Assembly (NCBI RefSeq): GCF_000747095.1
Contig: NZ_JQGL01000006.1
Location: 18,155 to 82,154, forward strand
Length of the DNA: 64,000 nucleotides
From: Sulfuricurvum sp. MLSB
Lineage (GTDB): Bacteria; Campylobacterota; Campylobacteria; Campylobacterales; Sulfurimonadaceae
Reading direction: 5' to 3'
How positions within the stretch are numbered: position 1 is the stretch's first letter; each line of letters starts with the position of its first letter. The translations under genes were made by a program, and so were the position numbers. The notes under the pieces are model-generated. The model ran no database searches. It saw nothing but the letters and a program-made list of their open reading frames with translations, and was not told where the DNA came from. Positions 1-8,666 of the stretch are shown piece after piece.

Positions 1-24
1 AATTACAATGGATTTTAATGTCAT
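1..24 (-). CDS. start of an unidentified gene downstream of hsdS (partial)
   Basis: An ATG at 24-22 lies one base past the hsdS stop codon and has an AAAGGG ribosome-binding site at the usual distance inside the end of hsdS. Only about eight codons are in the window, so the product cannot be named. In type I loci the next gene is often hsdR or an accessory gene; that is a guess. Confidence 0.35.
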
Positions 25-25
25 A

Positions 26-1189
26 TCAATCCCTTTCTTTCGGTATTTCAACTTCAATCGTTGCCATTTTCGCAAGCAAAATTTGTCGCATGGTATTCAA
101 AAGCTGAGTCTCTTTAGATTTGGCTTTTATGCGTTCAAAAATTGGCTGAACAAATTCATGAAATTTTTGCATTGTATTCAAATCGATTTTCATAATCGGA
201 TATTCATTTAAATAATCACTATGCACACGTTCTCTTCCTGAAGAACCTATCATACTGCTGATTGCATAAGTTCTGAACTGCTCATCTCTGGCAAAACAAT
301 AGATCCAAAACGGGCTAATGGCATTTTTAGCACGCATTACAATAAATTCAGTCGAGCCAAAAGCTATTTCACCATCTTCTAAACAATCGACAAATGCCGT
401 TTTACCATTTTCAAGACACGGAGTTATTCGTGCCAGCAATGTATCACCATTTTGAAATTTAGAGCCGGCAGTATAAGGACGCTTGGCTACCTGTTTAATA
501 CTTAGACTGTCTTCCTGTACGTCAGCCATTTCTACATAACTACATAAAGTGTCTTTTTTGATTGAATGTGTCGGATTAAACTCGATATATTGTTCCAATG
601 TCGTACTATTTTCTGTATCAATGACTTCGTCCATATTAAACCACTGCCGATAGAGCGCTTGTGCTGTCTCTTCAAGTTTTTGGTTCAACTGTTCGTTAAG
701 GCGGATACACTCGGTGATCGTATGATACTCCCGCACGATCTCGCGCTGTTTTTCGATCGAGGGGATAGGAAGTTCAATATCACACATCTCTTCCCAGCCA
801 AAAATCTCCCGCACGCTGCCGTGTGACATATAACGGGCATAACGATCGAATTCGGGACGGCGAAACCACATCATCAAATATTCGGGAAGTAATTCTTCAG
901 AATCGATAATTTCAAAAACCGTATAAGCTTGAGAAACCAAAGCTTCTTCATGTGTTTCCAACATTGCAATTCCAATTTTATCACCACGGCGTGAAGTATC
1001 TGGAACGTAGGTAAACTGATACTTTTTAACAACTTTATATTTCTTGAAATCAGTTCCAACCGTATTTGCTATAGATTCAATAAATTTTTTTTGCGTTGAA
1101 ACACCTAAGAGATTTTCTTGCTTATCTTCAACATTGCGAGTATCTACTTGACGAATATATTTGCCAAGATCCTTATAGTTCGATCGCAT
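26..1189 (-). CDS. hsdS: type I restriction-modification specificity subunit HsdS
   Basis: This 387-residue protein should give a type I methylase/restriction complex its DNA sequence specificity. It shows the usual layout of two variable target-recognition domains, each followed by a conserved helical spacer: a first domain to about residue 145, the segment LPIPSIEKQREIV near 150, and a helix ending in ALYRQWF near 190. The second domain follows, with a final helix rich in K, E and L. The start codon lies inside the end of hsdM (17-bp overlap), typical of hsdM-hsdS coupling. The protein is complete in the window. The recognition sequence cannot be read from it. Its base composition is more AT-rich than hsdM, as usual for variable specificity genes. 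Confidence 0.88.
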   Translation of the reverse strand: MRSNYKDLGKYIRQVDTRNVEDKQENLLGVSTQKKFIESIANTVGTDFKKYKVVKKYQFTYVPDTSRRGDKIGIAMLETHEEALVSQAYTVFEIIDSEELLPEYLMMWFRRPEFDRYARYMSHGSVREIFGWEEMCDIELPIPSIEKQREIVREYHTITECIRLNEQLNQKLEETAQALYRQWFNMDEVIDTENSTTLEQYIEFNPTHSIKKDTLCSYVEMADVQEDSLSIKQVAKRPYTAGSKFQNGDTLLARITPCLENGKTAFVDCLEDGEIAFGSTEFIVMRAKNAISPFWIYCFARDEQFRTYAISSMIGSSGRERVHSDYLNEYPIMKIDLNTMQKFHEFVQPIFERIKAKSKETQLLNTMRQILLAKMATIEVEIPKERD

Positions 1190-2744
1190 AACCCAACTCT
1201 TTGAACACGTTTAACAACTCTTTTTTCGATTCCTCTTCGGCTCGGAGCAAGTCGGCAAATTCAAATTGCAACGTCTGCATCTTCTCATCAAAATCGATGT
1301 TTTCATCGCGGTTGACAAACGCGATGTATTTGCTGGGGACGAGAGAATAATCTTTGGCTTTGATCTCCTGGATCGTGGCGCTGTAGCAGTATTCGGGGAT
1401 GTTTTCGTATCCCTCTTCGACACACTGCCACGTGTGATAGGTACGGGCGATATCGCGGATATGCGCTTCGCTGAACTGCACGAATTTTTTCTCGAACGGC
1501 TCACCGACCTGGCGCAAGTCCATAAAAAGCACTTCATCTTCACGGTCACGATAACGGCGAACGACATCGCCGTGCTCTACCGTATGGGCTTTTTTGTTTT
1601 TGTTTAGAATCCAAAGCGTAACACTGATATCCGTCGTGTAGAACATATCTCTTGGCAAAATAACAATCGCTTCGACCAAACGGTTCTCGATCAGCTTCGC
1701 CCGGATCGCCTTTTCGACTCCGTCACCCGAGAGGGCGCCGTTGGCGAGGATAAATCCGGCGACCCCGTTTTGGGAGAGCTTGGAGACCATGTGCAAAATC
1801 CACGCGTAGTTAGCGTTGGACGTCGGCGGAACCTCGTAACCGCTCCAGCGCGGATCGTCGGTGAGTTCATTATCCGCACGCCAGTCTTTTTGGTTGAACG
1901 GAGGGTTGGCCATGATGAAATCGGCTTTGAGATCGGTATGGAGGTCTTTACTAAACGTATTGGCGGCGTTGTCTCCGAGATTTCCGCTGATCCCCCGAAT
2001 GGCGAGATTCATTTTCGCCAGTTTGAGGGTGGTGGAAGTCCCCTCTTGTCCGTAGACGGAGATGTCTTTTTTGTTTCCTTGGTGGTTGTCGACGAATTTC
2101 ATCGACTGCACGAACATCCCCCCCGAACCGCAGCACGGATCGTAGATCTTGCCCCGGTAGGGCTCGATCATCTCGGCGATCAGATTGACGATGCTTTTGG
2201 GGGTATAGAACTCCCCTTTCCCTTTTCCCTCGGCGAGGGCGAAGTTGGAGAGAAAATACTCATACACCCGCCCGATGATGTCGTGGGATTTGTCATTGAG
2301 GGTGTCGATGTTATTGATCGTATCGATTAGGGTCGCGAGTTTACTGACATCCAGATCCAGACGGGAAAAATAGTTATCGGGGAGCGCCCCTTTGAGCGCT
2401 TTGTTGTTTTTTTCGACGGTGTAGAGAGCGGTATCGATCTTGACCGCGATATCGTCTTGTTTCGCGTTTTCGCTGATGTAGCTCCATCTCGCTTCCGGCG
2501 GGAGGAAAAAGACGTTTTTCATCGCGTAGAACTCGACGAATTCGAGATATTTTTCTTTTCCTTCGGCGATGAGTTCCCCACGGCGCTCTTCGAATTTGTC
2601 ACTGGCGAATTTGAGGAAGATGAGACTGAGGACGACGTGCTTGTATTCGGACGGTTCGACCGTCCCGCGTAGCTTATTGGCAGAGTCCCAGAGGGTCTCC
2701 TCGATATTTTTTTGTTTTTTAGGGGCGGCGGCTTTTTTTGCCAT
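1173..2744 (-). CDS. hsdM: type I restriction-modification DNA methylase HsdM
   Basis: This 523-residue N6-adenine methyltransferase pairs with HsdS to modify the element's recognition site. Visible features are an N-terminal helical domain (ETLWDSANKLRG, then SEYKHVVLSLIFLK), the SAM-binding motif I DPCCGSGGMF near residue 200, and catalytic motif IV NPPF near 280. I use the ATG at 2744 because it has an AAGGA ribosome-binding site six bases upstream; an in-frame ATG 18 bases earlier has none. It is the first gene of the operon, followed by hsdS. No hsdR is visible in this window, so whether the locus restricts DNA or only modifies it depends on what lies to the left. Confidence 0.95.
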   Translation of the reverse strand: MAKKAAAPKKQKNIEETLWDSANKLRGTVEPSEYKHVVLSLIFLKFASDKFEERRGELIAEGKEKYLEFVEFYAMKNVFFLPPEARWSYISENAKQDDIAVKIDTALYTVEKNNKALKGALPDNYFSRLDLDVSKLATLIDTINNIDTLNDKSHDIIGRVYEYFLSNFALAEGKGKGEFYTPKSIVNLIAEMIEPYRGKIYDPCCGSGGMFVQSMKFVDNHQGNKKDISVYGQEGTSTTLKLAKMNLAIRGISGNLGDNAANTFSKDLHTDLKADFIMANPPFNQKDWRADNELTDDPRWSGYEVPPTSNANYAWILHMVSKLSQNGVAGFILANGALSGDGVEKAIRAKLIENRLVEAIVILPRDMFYTTDISVTLWILNKNKKAHTVEHGDVVRRYRDREDEVLFMDLRQVGEPFEKKFVQFSEAHIRDIARTYHTWQCVEEGYENIPEYCYSATIQEIKAKDYSLVPSKYIAFVNRDENIDFDEKMQTLQFEFADLLRAEEESKKELLNVFKELGYAIEL

Positions 2745-2839
2745 AAAAATCCTTGAATTCACGGGGGAAAAGTTGCATTTAAAATAGATTCGATTATAGC
2801 GGATTGATACTTAGATCGTGTTAGAAGATATGATAAGAA

Positions 2840-2864
2840 GTGGTTTGATACTTTATCAAACCAC
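2840..2864 (-). terminator. hairpin downstream of the XRE repressor gene
   Basis: A perfect inverted repeat has 11-bp arms (GTGGTTTGATA and its complement) around a 3-base loop. It lies 15 bp past the stop of the repressor gene on the minus strand and is followed by a modestly T-rich stretch, so it probably ends that transcript. The T-run is weak. Confidence 0.5.
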
Positions 2865-2878
2865 CCTACGGAAACTTT

Positions 2879-3559
2879 TTAATCGGCAATTTTAACTGTG
2901 TCAGTTCCATTGTAATAATCGTTTAATTTAATATCCCAAGATAAAGCTTTTGATTTTAGCTGTTCTATCACAATATCCGGGTTATGCAGAAGATAGTAGC
3001 AATCCTTGTTATTTATATTTTCTAATAATGCATATAACTCTTTTTTTACGTCTTTTAAAAAGGCTGATGTATCGTAAAACTCCTCGATTTTATCTCGAAG
3101 AAAATTTTTAGAATCTTCCTTCGAACCAAAGTATTTGTAACTTTTCAAGATTTTTATAAGTACAAAATGAACTCTATTCCCAAATTTGTGAGATTTCCTT
3201 TTGAATAGAAAGAAACCTTTTTCTTGTTTGTAAAACTTTTCTAAAATTTTTTTGACAATCTCTTTTCTAACGAGATCTACTTCTCCCCCATATTCCTGGA
3301 AATCAAGTATCAGATCTGTTAACTTGATCTTATTTTCATTCTCTTCTATCTTCATATTTCCTTCTCCAAAAATAAGCCAATTAGGATCAATCTTAAATTT
3401 ATGTTTCAAAATAGTCACTTCTTCAATCTGCAATCTACGTTTTCCGTGTTCGAGGTTATTATAGATTTGTTTTGAATAATTAAACTCTTGTGCCATTTCC
3501 ACCTGTGTTTTACCAATTTTTTCTCGTGCTTCTTTTAATCTTTTGGCGATTTCTTGCAT
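2879..3559 (-). CDS. XRE/CI-type transcriptional repressor
   Basis: This 226-residue protein has an N-terminal helix-turn-helix (about residues 5-60: KRLKEAREKIGKTQVEMAQE, then YSKQIYNNLEHGKR) of the phage CI/XRE family. The rest is lysine-rich and unassigned; I see no LexA-type protease dyad. The start at 3559 is chosen because GGAG lies seven bases upstream, overlapping an earlier in-frame ATG that has no site of its own. It is divergent from the gene cluster at 3738-6374, and the space between holds two identical palindromes. It therefore probably represses that cluster and itself. The C-terminal half could sense a signal or mediate oligomerisation; this is unknown. Confidence 0.8.
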   Translation of the reverse strand: MQEIAKRLKEAREKIGKTQVEMAQEFNYSKQIYNNLEHGKRRLQIEEVTILKHKFKIDPNWLIFGEGNMKIEENENKIKLTDLILDFQEYGGEVDLVRKEIVKKILEKFYKQEKGFFLFKRKSHKFGNRVHFVLIKILKSYKYFGSKEDSKNFLRDKIEEFYDTSAFLKDVKKELYALLENINNKDCYYLLHNPDIVIEQLKSKALSWDIKLNDYYNGTDTVKIAD

Positions 3560-3580
3560 AAGTTTCTCCATATTTTTAGG

Positions 3581-3595
3581 TCAATATTTTATTGA
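3581..3595. promoter_or_regulatory. operator palindrome, copy 1
   Basis: TCAATATTTTATTGA is a perfect dyad (TCAATA and TATTGA around TTT). It lies 22 bp upstream of the XRE repressor start. An identical copy sits exactly 50 bp away at 3631-3645, so the two are on nearly the same helix face. They are likely repressor-binding sites. Confidence 0.7.
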
Positions 3596-3630
3596 CTGTC
3601 ATGAATCATATCGAAAACAAATCATACAAA

Positions 3631-3645
3631 TCAATATTTTATTGA
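3631..3645. promoter_or_regulatory. operator palindrome, copy 2
   Basis: This second identical copy of the 15-bp dyad is on the side of the plus-strand cluster. Together with copy 1 it places a repressor site at each of two divergent promoters. No clear -35 and -10 pair could be assigned with confidence. Confidence 0.7.
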
Positions 3646-3737
3646 CTTTAGACCGCAAGCGAAAATGCTCCTGTAAGCTTGTGAAATCGTACGAAATAAA
3701 ACATAAGCAAAAAGGCCTTTTTGAAAAAGAGAAAATC

Positions 3738-4004
3738 GTGACCGAAAAAGAGGTTGTTGAAAAGATGTATGAAAAACATCAAAAATGGGTGTTGGATGCC
3801 AAAGAAGCGCCCAAAGAATGGGGACGAAGTTACTCATATTTGAGCAAACTATTTGGTGGGAAGGATTCGATTCCAGACTCAATTATTTTGGAAAAGCAAA
3901 TAATCCCTCCGTGGATTATGTATGGGGAAAGGCGGATGTGGAAGATCACCGACATCGCTAATTGGATCGTAAATACAGAACTAAAAGGAGAGACAAAACA
4001 ATGA
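3738..4004 (+). CDS. small unknown protein, possible DNA-binding
   Basis: The reading frame is open from 3543, but its early part crosses the operators and looks non-coding. A GTG at 3738 with a weak AAGAGA upstream gives an 88-residue product; an ATG at 3765 is an alternative. The C-terminal half (PPWIMYGERRMWKITDIANW) resembles the end of small excisionase/AlpA-type helix-turn-helix proteins of mobile elements, but this is a loose likeness. Its stop overlaps the start of the next gene (ATGA), so the two are coupled. It is first in the operator-controlled cluster. Confidence 0.55.
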   Translation: MTEKEVVEKMYEKHQKWVLDAKEAPKEWGRSYSYLSKLFGGKDSIPDSIILEKQIIPPWIMYGERRMWKITDIANWIVNTELKGETKQ

Positions 4005-4528
4005 ATGAACGTTTAAATTCATTACAACAACTAATCAAACTCAGTCAAGACGATCAGAGAAGACATCTTAACTATTTAGCAAAATGCCCAATGGAAACGA
4101 GGTTGGCACTGTTTGAGAAGCAAAAAGAGATTTTTTATTCTTTGCTGCAAAAATACAAAGGGGTCATAACAACAAGTGATATCACCTATGCTGCACTTAT
4201 TTTAGCTATCGGTGTAACACGTTCCTTGGAAAAAAAACTGACGAAAAAAAGTTTTGGTGAGTTGTCGCTGGATGAAATACGTGAGCTCTCAGCATCACGT
4301 GCAGTATCATTCAAAAATACACTGACCAAGAAATCCCCTACACATGAAAAACTGATGGGATATTGGGCAATCATCCGCACACTTCGACTGGATCACATGT
4401 ACAGTTACGAGCGGATAGCCCTGTATCTAAAAAAGAAACATCGCTTTTCAGTTGCACAGTCAACCATTCAAAAAAAATGGAAAGAACTCGAAGTCTCAAT
4501 AACAAATCAAAAGGAAAACACCAAATGA
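4001..4528 (+). CDS. unknown protein with C-terminal helix-turn-helix-like segment
   Basis: This 175-residue, basic, helical protein matches no family I recognise. The start ATG follows AAGGAG by 11 bases and overlaps the stop of the preceding gene. Residues about 135-165 (YERIALYLKKKHRFSVAQST) read like a helix-turn-helix of the kind that tests whether a site type is present, as in small plasmid regulators. The stop overlaps the start of the next gene (ATGA). Its position between two small unknown genes and a tyrosine recombinase suggests a role in element maintenance or recombination, but that is inference only. Confidence 0.65.
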   Translation: MNERLNSLQQLIKLSQDDQRRHLNYLAKCPMETRLALFEKQKEIFYSLLQKYKGVITTSDITYAALILAIGVTRSLEKKLTKKSFGELSLDEIRELSASRAVSFKNTLTKKSPTHEKLMGYWAIIRTLRLDHMYSYERIALYLKKKHRFSVAQSTIQKKWKELEVSITNQKENTK

Positions 4529-5079
4529 GTACGTATCAGCATGTAGAAACAGCCATCGTCCCACTAGATGCACAAGAGGATTTCAAACTTTACTTAATCT
4601 CGCAACCCAACAATCCAAAAAAACCAACTTTATTGGGAATGTTTTTAACCTATAAAGATCTTTATACTTCGCCAAGCATTCAAGTGTCTAATCATATCAG
4701 ATCGGCATTTCGGCTGTTTGGGAACGAAAAGCTTCGAAAAATGGAGTCAAACAAATATTTCAGTATTGTAAAACGAACTATTGAAAATGATACGTTCACA
4801 TCGCTGCATTGTACATTTATTCAGGGTGAGAACGTTTATATCGATTTATTGCGTGCCTATGAGATCACACAAGCGTGGGACCATGTGCTAAGTGAATATT
4901 ACTTGCGGCATCTGTACAGCACCAAAGATAAGCTGTTGGTTGTTGCACACGGAGATGGAATCAGCAAAAGTTTTTCTTCTGAATGGAATGATTCTGACAT
5001 ACAGAAAAAATCTATTCCAAAAATTCCGGATACTGTAAATACATTTTTGAAAGAAATAGTGCACACGGAAAAAATTTGA
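4525..5079 (+). CDS. unknown protein of the operator-controlled cluster
   Basis: This 184-residue soluble protein has no signal peptide or membrane segment and is not recognised. The start at 4525 follows AAGGA at a suitable distance and overlaps the previous stop. The reading frame is open further upstream, but that part lies inside the previous gene. The sequence mixes aromatic and charged residues evenly, as in a folded globular domain. It is the third gene of a coupled trio; a 370-bp gap separates it from the tyrosine recombinase that follows on the same strand. Confidence 0.65.
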   Translation: MSTYQHVETAIVPLDAQEDFKLYLISQPNNPKKPTLLGMFLTYKDLYTSPSIQVSNHIRSAFRLFGNEKLRKMESNKYFSIVKRTIENDTFTSLHCTFIQGENVYIDLLRAYEITQAWDHVLSEYYLRHLYSTKDKLLVVAHGDGISKSFSSEWNDSDIQKKSIPKIPDTVNTFLKEIVHTEKI

Positions 5080-5450
5080 CGTTTTCATATCCGTTTGAAA
5101 ACCATTTCTTTCGGCATTTTCATACGCCATTTCGCTAAACTCTCCTAATCCCCTCCATTGGGGATTGCAAGCTATATTTTTCTGCAAAATAGAAACCGAG
5201 CACTTTTAAAACCTACCGATACAAAACTCTCCGAGTAAAATCGAATGAATTTCCATGTTACAGTTCCCTCGTTTTTATATTATGAATCTAAAAATCGATG
5301 GAGCTCAGAATGACCCAAGGGTCATCCGTACCACCGTAACCAAAAGAGCCGTGATTACTCTTTACACGTAAATAATAAATGAAGATTGACTTAACAAACC
5401 TGCCGGACGGCGGCTAAATCCGTTCACTATTTCTGTAGCGAGAAGACCAC
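5080..5450. other. intergenic stretch with two inverted repeats
   Basis: No gene is seen in these 371 bp. There is a hairpin at 5147-5166 (AATCCCC and its complement, 6-base loop) that may end the upstream operon, although no T-run follows. A second dyad at 5310-5325 (ATGACCC and GGGTCAT around AA) lies about 125 bp before the recombinase gene and could be an operator or recombinase site. Confidence 0.5.
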
Positions 5451-6374
5451 ATGCGAGGATCTGTTTATTACCAATCGGCGGAACTGATTAAAGTTATCTT
5501 TGTCGAAGGTGCCAAAAAAACAGAACGTGTCGATAAGACACATCCTCATTACCAATGCATAACTTCATATAAGACCGCCAAAGCGTACCGCGAAGTTTTC
5601 AATAATTTCTTTCACTATCTGCGTGAACATTGGAAAATCAAAGATCCATTGTTGATTACGGGTGAAATGGTCGCTTCTTATATGGAGTACAAGTCAGAAT
5701 ACCATGTTAGTAAGCAATATTTAGAGAAGATATCTTCAGCCATGGCCAAATTAGAAATTGCGCTAAAACGTCATACCTTGTCTAAATACGGTGAAGCAGG
5801 TGATTATGATTTTTCGGTTCGACAAAAAATTTTAGATAGTTCGCGAGACTTGAAACTGGTAGCAGATAATTATCACAACCGCACCTATAAACATCCCCAC
5901 GTACTTATCGCATCACTAACACAACCAGAACATCGGATTGCAGCTACTATTCAGCATGAAGGCGGTGCACGAATCGAAGGGGTAACACTCATCAAATCGG
6001 ATCAACTGCACGGCATACGATTCGATTCTATCACCGGTACAGATAAGGGAGTTATTTTTACCAAAGAAAAAGGAGGAAAGGAAGGTGACGTACTGGTTTC
6101 AACAACTACCTACAATCGTCTTTTGCACCATTTGCAAACCAATAAACATTTCAAAATAAATCGACAAAAATACAGTCATGATATTCGTACAACTTGCGAA
6201 AAAATAGGGATTAGTGCTGAGGGATCGCACGGGCTGAGATGGAATTTTGCGAAGCGTCGTATGATGGAATACGCCAAAGCAGGCTATACATATGAGCAGA
6301 GCCTGCAAGCAGTTTCGTGGGAAATGAAACATAATCGTGCGAGCATTACCACTCATTATTTGGGGGGATTTTAG
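5451..6374 (+). CDS. tyrosine recombinase/phage integrase family protein
   Basis: This 307-residue protein has an N-terminal SAM-like helical domain (about 30-105) and a C-terminal catalytic domain. The likely active-site set is visible: Arg in GGARIEGV, Lys in the TKEKGGKEG hairpin, the His-x-x-Arg box in HGLRWNFAKRR, and near the end HNRASITTHYLGG, which gives the final His/Asn and the nucleophile Tyr. The ATG has only a weak GAGAAG upstream, so the start is uncertain. It differs clearly from the border integrase at 14866, so it either belongs to a nested element or performs another recombination such as resolution or inversion. Confidence 0.78.
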   Translation: MRGSVYYQSAELIKVIFVEGAKKTERVDKTHPHYQCITSYKTAKAYREVFNNFFHYLREHWKIKDPLLITGEMVASYMEYKSEYHVSKQYLEKISSAMAKLEIALKRHTLSKYGEAGDYDFSVRQKILDSSRDLKLVADNYHNRTYKHPHVLIASLTQPEHRIAATIQHEGGARIEGVTLIKSDQLHGIRFDSITGTDKGVIFTKEKGGKEGDVLVSTTTYNRLLHHLQTNKHFKINRQKYSHDIRTTCEKIGISAEGSHGLRWNFAKRRMMEYAKAGYTYEQSLQAVSWEMKHNRASITTHYLGGF

Positions 6375-6380
6375 AAATAG

Positions 6381-6974
6381 TTATTTCCCAAAATTTTTAA
6401 TATCCTTGGCTGCAGAAGACGCCGCATCGTTTTTTTGAGACATAAACGCCACTTCTCTGGCTTTATCCGTAAAACTCAACGATACGAACTGAGCCCCTTG
6501 AAAATATCCAGAATCGATAATATCGAGTTTTTCGTCAATATTGGGATCATTGTCCAATAATTCTGAAAGTGTCTGTTTAAATTGCTGAATATCGTTTTGA
6601 TTATGAGTATGGCGTGATGTCAAAACAATTTTATAGATTTGCCCATTTTTATCCAGATGAGTCTGTATCCCGTTGATAGTCCCGTTATTATTGATGGACT
6701 GATAGCTGTTTTTTATAGCTTCAGGGTGGGTATATATTTCACAATAGCCTGAATAGGCCAATGAACCGCAATCAAACCCTTTTTTCAATAGTGTTTGTTT
6801 ATCCATCCCCATTATCAAATCCAGAACTTTATATTGAGTCGGTTCGATTTTGGATGATGTTTGTTGCATATCTTTCTTTACTGTAGAATTGATATTCTTA
6901 TTTTCGTGATTGTCAGAACAACCGATCATAAGTGCTGCACCCAAGAAAAGTGCAATCGATTTTGTATTGATCAT
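6381..6974 (-). CDS. putative lipoprotein
   Basis: This 197-residue protein has a lipoprotein signal peptide: a hydrophobic core followed by the lipobox LMIGCS, so Cys19 would be lipidated. The mature part is hydrophilic, with two Cys in FDCGSLAYSGYCEIY that could form a disulfide, and a repeating beta-like pattern. Not recognised. The start overlaps the stop of the upstream gene (ATGA at 6974-6971), so it is coupled with the secreted protein at 6971-8002. It lies convergent with the tyrosine recombinase (6 bp between stops). Confidence 0.75.
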   Translation of the reverse strand: MINTKSIALFLGAALMIGCSDNHENKNINSTVKKDMQQTSSKIEPTQYKVLDLIMGMDKQTLLKKGFDCGSLAYSGYCEIYTHPEAIKNSYQSINNNGTINGIQTHLDKNGQIYKIVLTSRHTHNQNDIQQFKQTLSELLDNDPNIDEKLDIIDSGYFQGAQFVSLSFTDKAREVAFMSQKNDAASSAAKDIKNFGK

Positions 6975-8002
6975 TGATTCGTTTCCTTTGTTTTATTATT
7001 TTTAGCACTGACCATCTGCTCAGTCATCTTAACAATATCCTTCTCCAGCAGCAATGGAGGGAGATTATCCTCAAACGTTTTATCCGCCATATTCCATCCG
7101 ACAAACGAGCTGTACACTAATTTTTCAATTTCTTGATAAGAACCTATATCTATCGGCTGGCCTTCTTTATGCGTATTTTTGGTAATTACTAGTGGATAAA
7201 ATTCCAATGTTTTTTTTTCTTTACCGCTAAACGTCACATGATAGCGGATCATATCTCGCTCTTGCTGTGCCTTTGTCATAAGCCAATTTGCCATATTCAA
7301 CGCCAAGCCAACCCCAGCTACTGCCATCCCTGCATTTCCGCCACCATTTGGTGTTCCCAACTGCGCAGTCGATCCTGCACGCATCAGGTCATTACCTAAA
7401 CTTGAGTTTGACCCATTGGAAGATGCTGTTTGATTCTTGACTTTTAATGCTGAATTTTTTTGAATATACTCTTTATATTCATTCTCAGCCATACAAACAT
7501 CAATACCAATTTTTATTGTCAAGTCGGGATTTTCATTTTCTTTCACAAGTTGATAACCGCTTTCTTCAAACCCTTTTGCCAGATAGTTATGGTTATAGCA
7601 TCCCCTGTAGGGATTGATAACATATCCAAGTGACTTATCACCAAAAAATAGATTGGTCGCAAGAATACTAAAGCGTCCTGAATAGGGAACATTTGTCGCT
7701 TCAATGGCGTTTCTGACTGCTATTGCGGCCACATCTCTTTCATAATGGGCTTGAGATGCATTATCTGTAGCTGTTTGCACATCAATAACTTCCCCAAAGA
7801 TTTTTGCGCTGCCAAGCTTTGCGGATTTCAGTTCACCGGTCTGAGTCAGTTTCGAAAAAAGATCAAATGCTTTATGGAATAATTCCTGAGGTGTTTTCCC
7901 TTCTTCGTACACGATTGCTAATTTTTTCCTGGGCAACTCTTCTCCATGCAATCCTATGAGAAGTGCTGACAAAGATGAAATGAATAAGAGTTTCTTTGGC
8001 AT
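6971..8002 (-). CDS. putative secreted or envelope protein with central hydrophobic segment
   Basis: This 343-residue protein has a Sec signal peptide (first 20 residues, cleavage after LHG or so). The N-terminal half is a mixed alpha/beta domain with Cys in YRGCYNHNY and DVCMAENE. A low-complexity Ser/Asn/Gly linker (about 190-225) leads into a glycine/alanine-rich hydrophobic stretch, AGMAVAGVGLALNMANWL. The C-terminal third is hydrophilic. The Gly/Ala-rich insertion is reminiscent of membrane-inserting segments in outer-membrane lipoproteins such as TraT, but no relation is claimed. It is the middle gene of a three-gene envelope operon and is coupled to the lipoprotein gene that follows. 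Confidence 0.75.
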   Translation of the reverse strand: MPKKLLFISSLSALLIGLHGEELPRKKLAIVYEEGKTPQELFHKAFDLFSKLTQTGELKSAKLGSAKIFGEVIDVQTATDNASQAHYERDVAAIAVRNAIEATNVPYSGRFSILATNLFFGDKSLGYVINPYRGCYNHNYLAKGFEESGYQLVKENENPDLTIKIGIDVCMAENEYKEYIQKNSALKVKNQTASSNGSNSSLGNDLMRAGSTAQLGTPNGGGNAGMAVAGVGLALNMANWLMTKAQQERDMIRYHVTFSGKEKKTLEFYPLVITKNTHKEGQPIDIGSYQEIEKLVYSSFVGWNMADKTFEDNLPPLLLEKDIVKMTEQMVSAKNNKTKETNQ

Positions 8003-8013
8003 AAAAGCTCTTT

Positions 8014-8550
8014 TTATTTGAATTCTGAATAGCTCGGGGCTTCTTTAGCCTCTATCATTAGCTGCTTTGATTTTAGGTATTCTATCACTTCGCTTGCATC
8101 CAATACGGCCACGGTGTCGGCAGGTTTCTCTTTATACATACGAATTGCACCCGATGAACCTTTATCGGTTACAAACATACCACAAGCATCATTTGAGAAG
8201 AGCCTTCCTGCAGCTGCTTGCAATAAAACATTTCCTGCAGCATTGTTTTGAGTGCATTTTTCTAAATATTGTTCCGGCGTAGTGATGGACATATCTTTAA
8301 CGACTTTAGGAATGGACAATTCAAAGTAGCGATAACCAGAGCGAAGAGTTTCTTCTGCCGCAATTTGAAGATAGCGGGTATTAGTTGTATTAATAGAACG
8401 CGAACTTGCAAAGGTTGATGTAGGCGTTACAGACAAACCTCTTATATTTTCTTTTGTTCCTAATCCTTTGGCTATATAAGCCTCTTTAACCGAACATCCG
8501 CTTAGCAACAAAATTCCGATAACTCCAATAGCCGATATTATTGAATTCAT
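8014..8550 (-). CDS. putative lipoprotein, first gene of the envelope trio
   Basis: This 178-residue protein has a clear lipobox (LLLSGC) after a short hydrophobic N-terminus. The mature part contains RYLQIAAEETLRSGYRYFEL, a pattern seen in small bacterial lipoproteins of the CC0125/CC1285 type, in which an AAE-x-x-L...GY-x-YF motif recurs. That match is from memory and tentative. It is followed after 11 bp by the secreted-protein gene. It is divergent from the small XRE regulator at 8667, which could control it. Confidence 0.75.
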   Translation of the reverse strand: MNSIISAIGVIGILLLSGCSVKEAYIAKGLGTKENIRGLSVTPTSTFASSRSINTTNTRYLQIAAEETLRSGYRYFELSIPKVVKDMSITTPEQYLEKCTQNNAAGNVLLQAAAGRLFSNDACGMFVTDKGSSGAIRMYKEKPADTVAVLDASEVIEYLKSKQLMIEAKEAPSYSEFK

Positions 8551-8666
8551 GCGTATCCTTTTTTTAAATTAATCGCGAAAATTTTATCTTCGCTATTCTT
8601 TGCGCTCACTTAATAGTGATTGTTTATATTTGATCCATTTCATTAGAATCACCCATCTTTTAGTGA

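Noticed and set aside
5147..5166. strong rho-independent terminator
   Set aside because: The hairpin is good but no T-run follows on either strand, so it is only noted as an inverted repeat.
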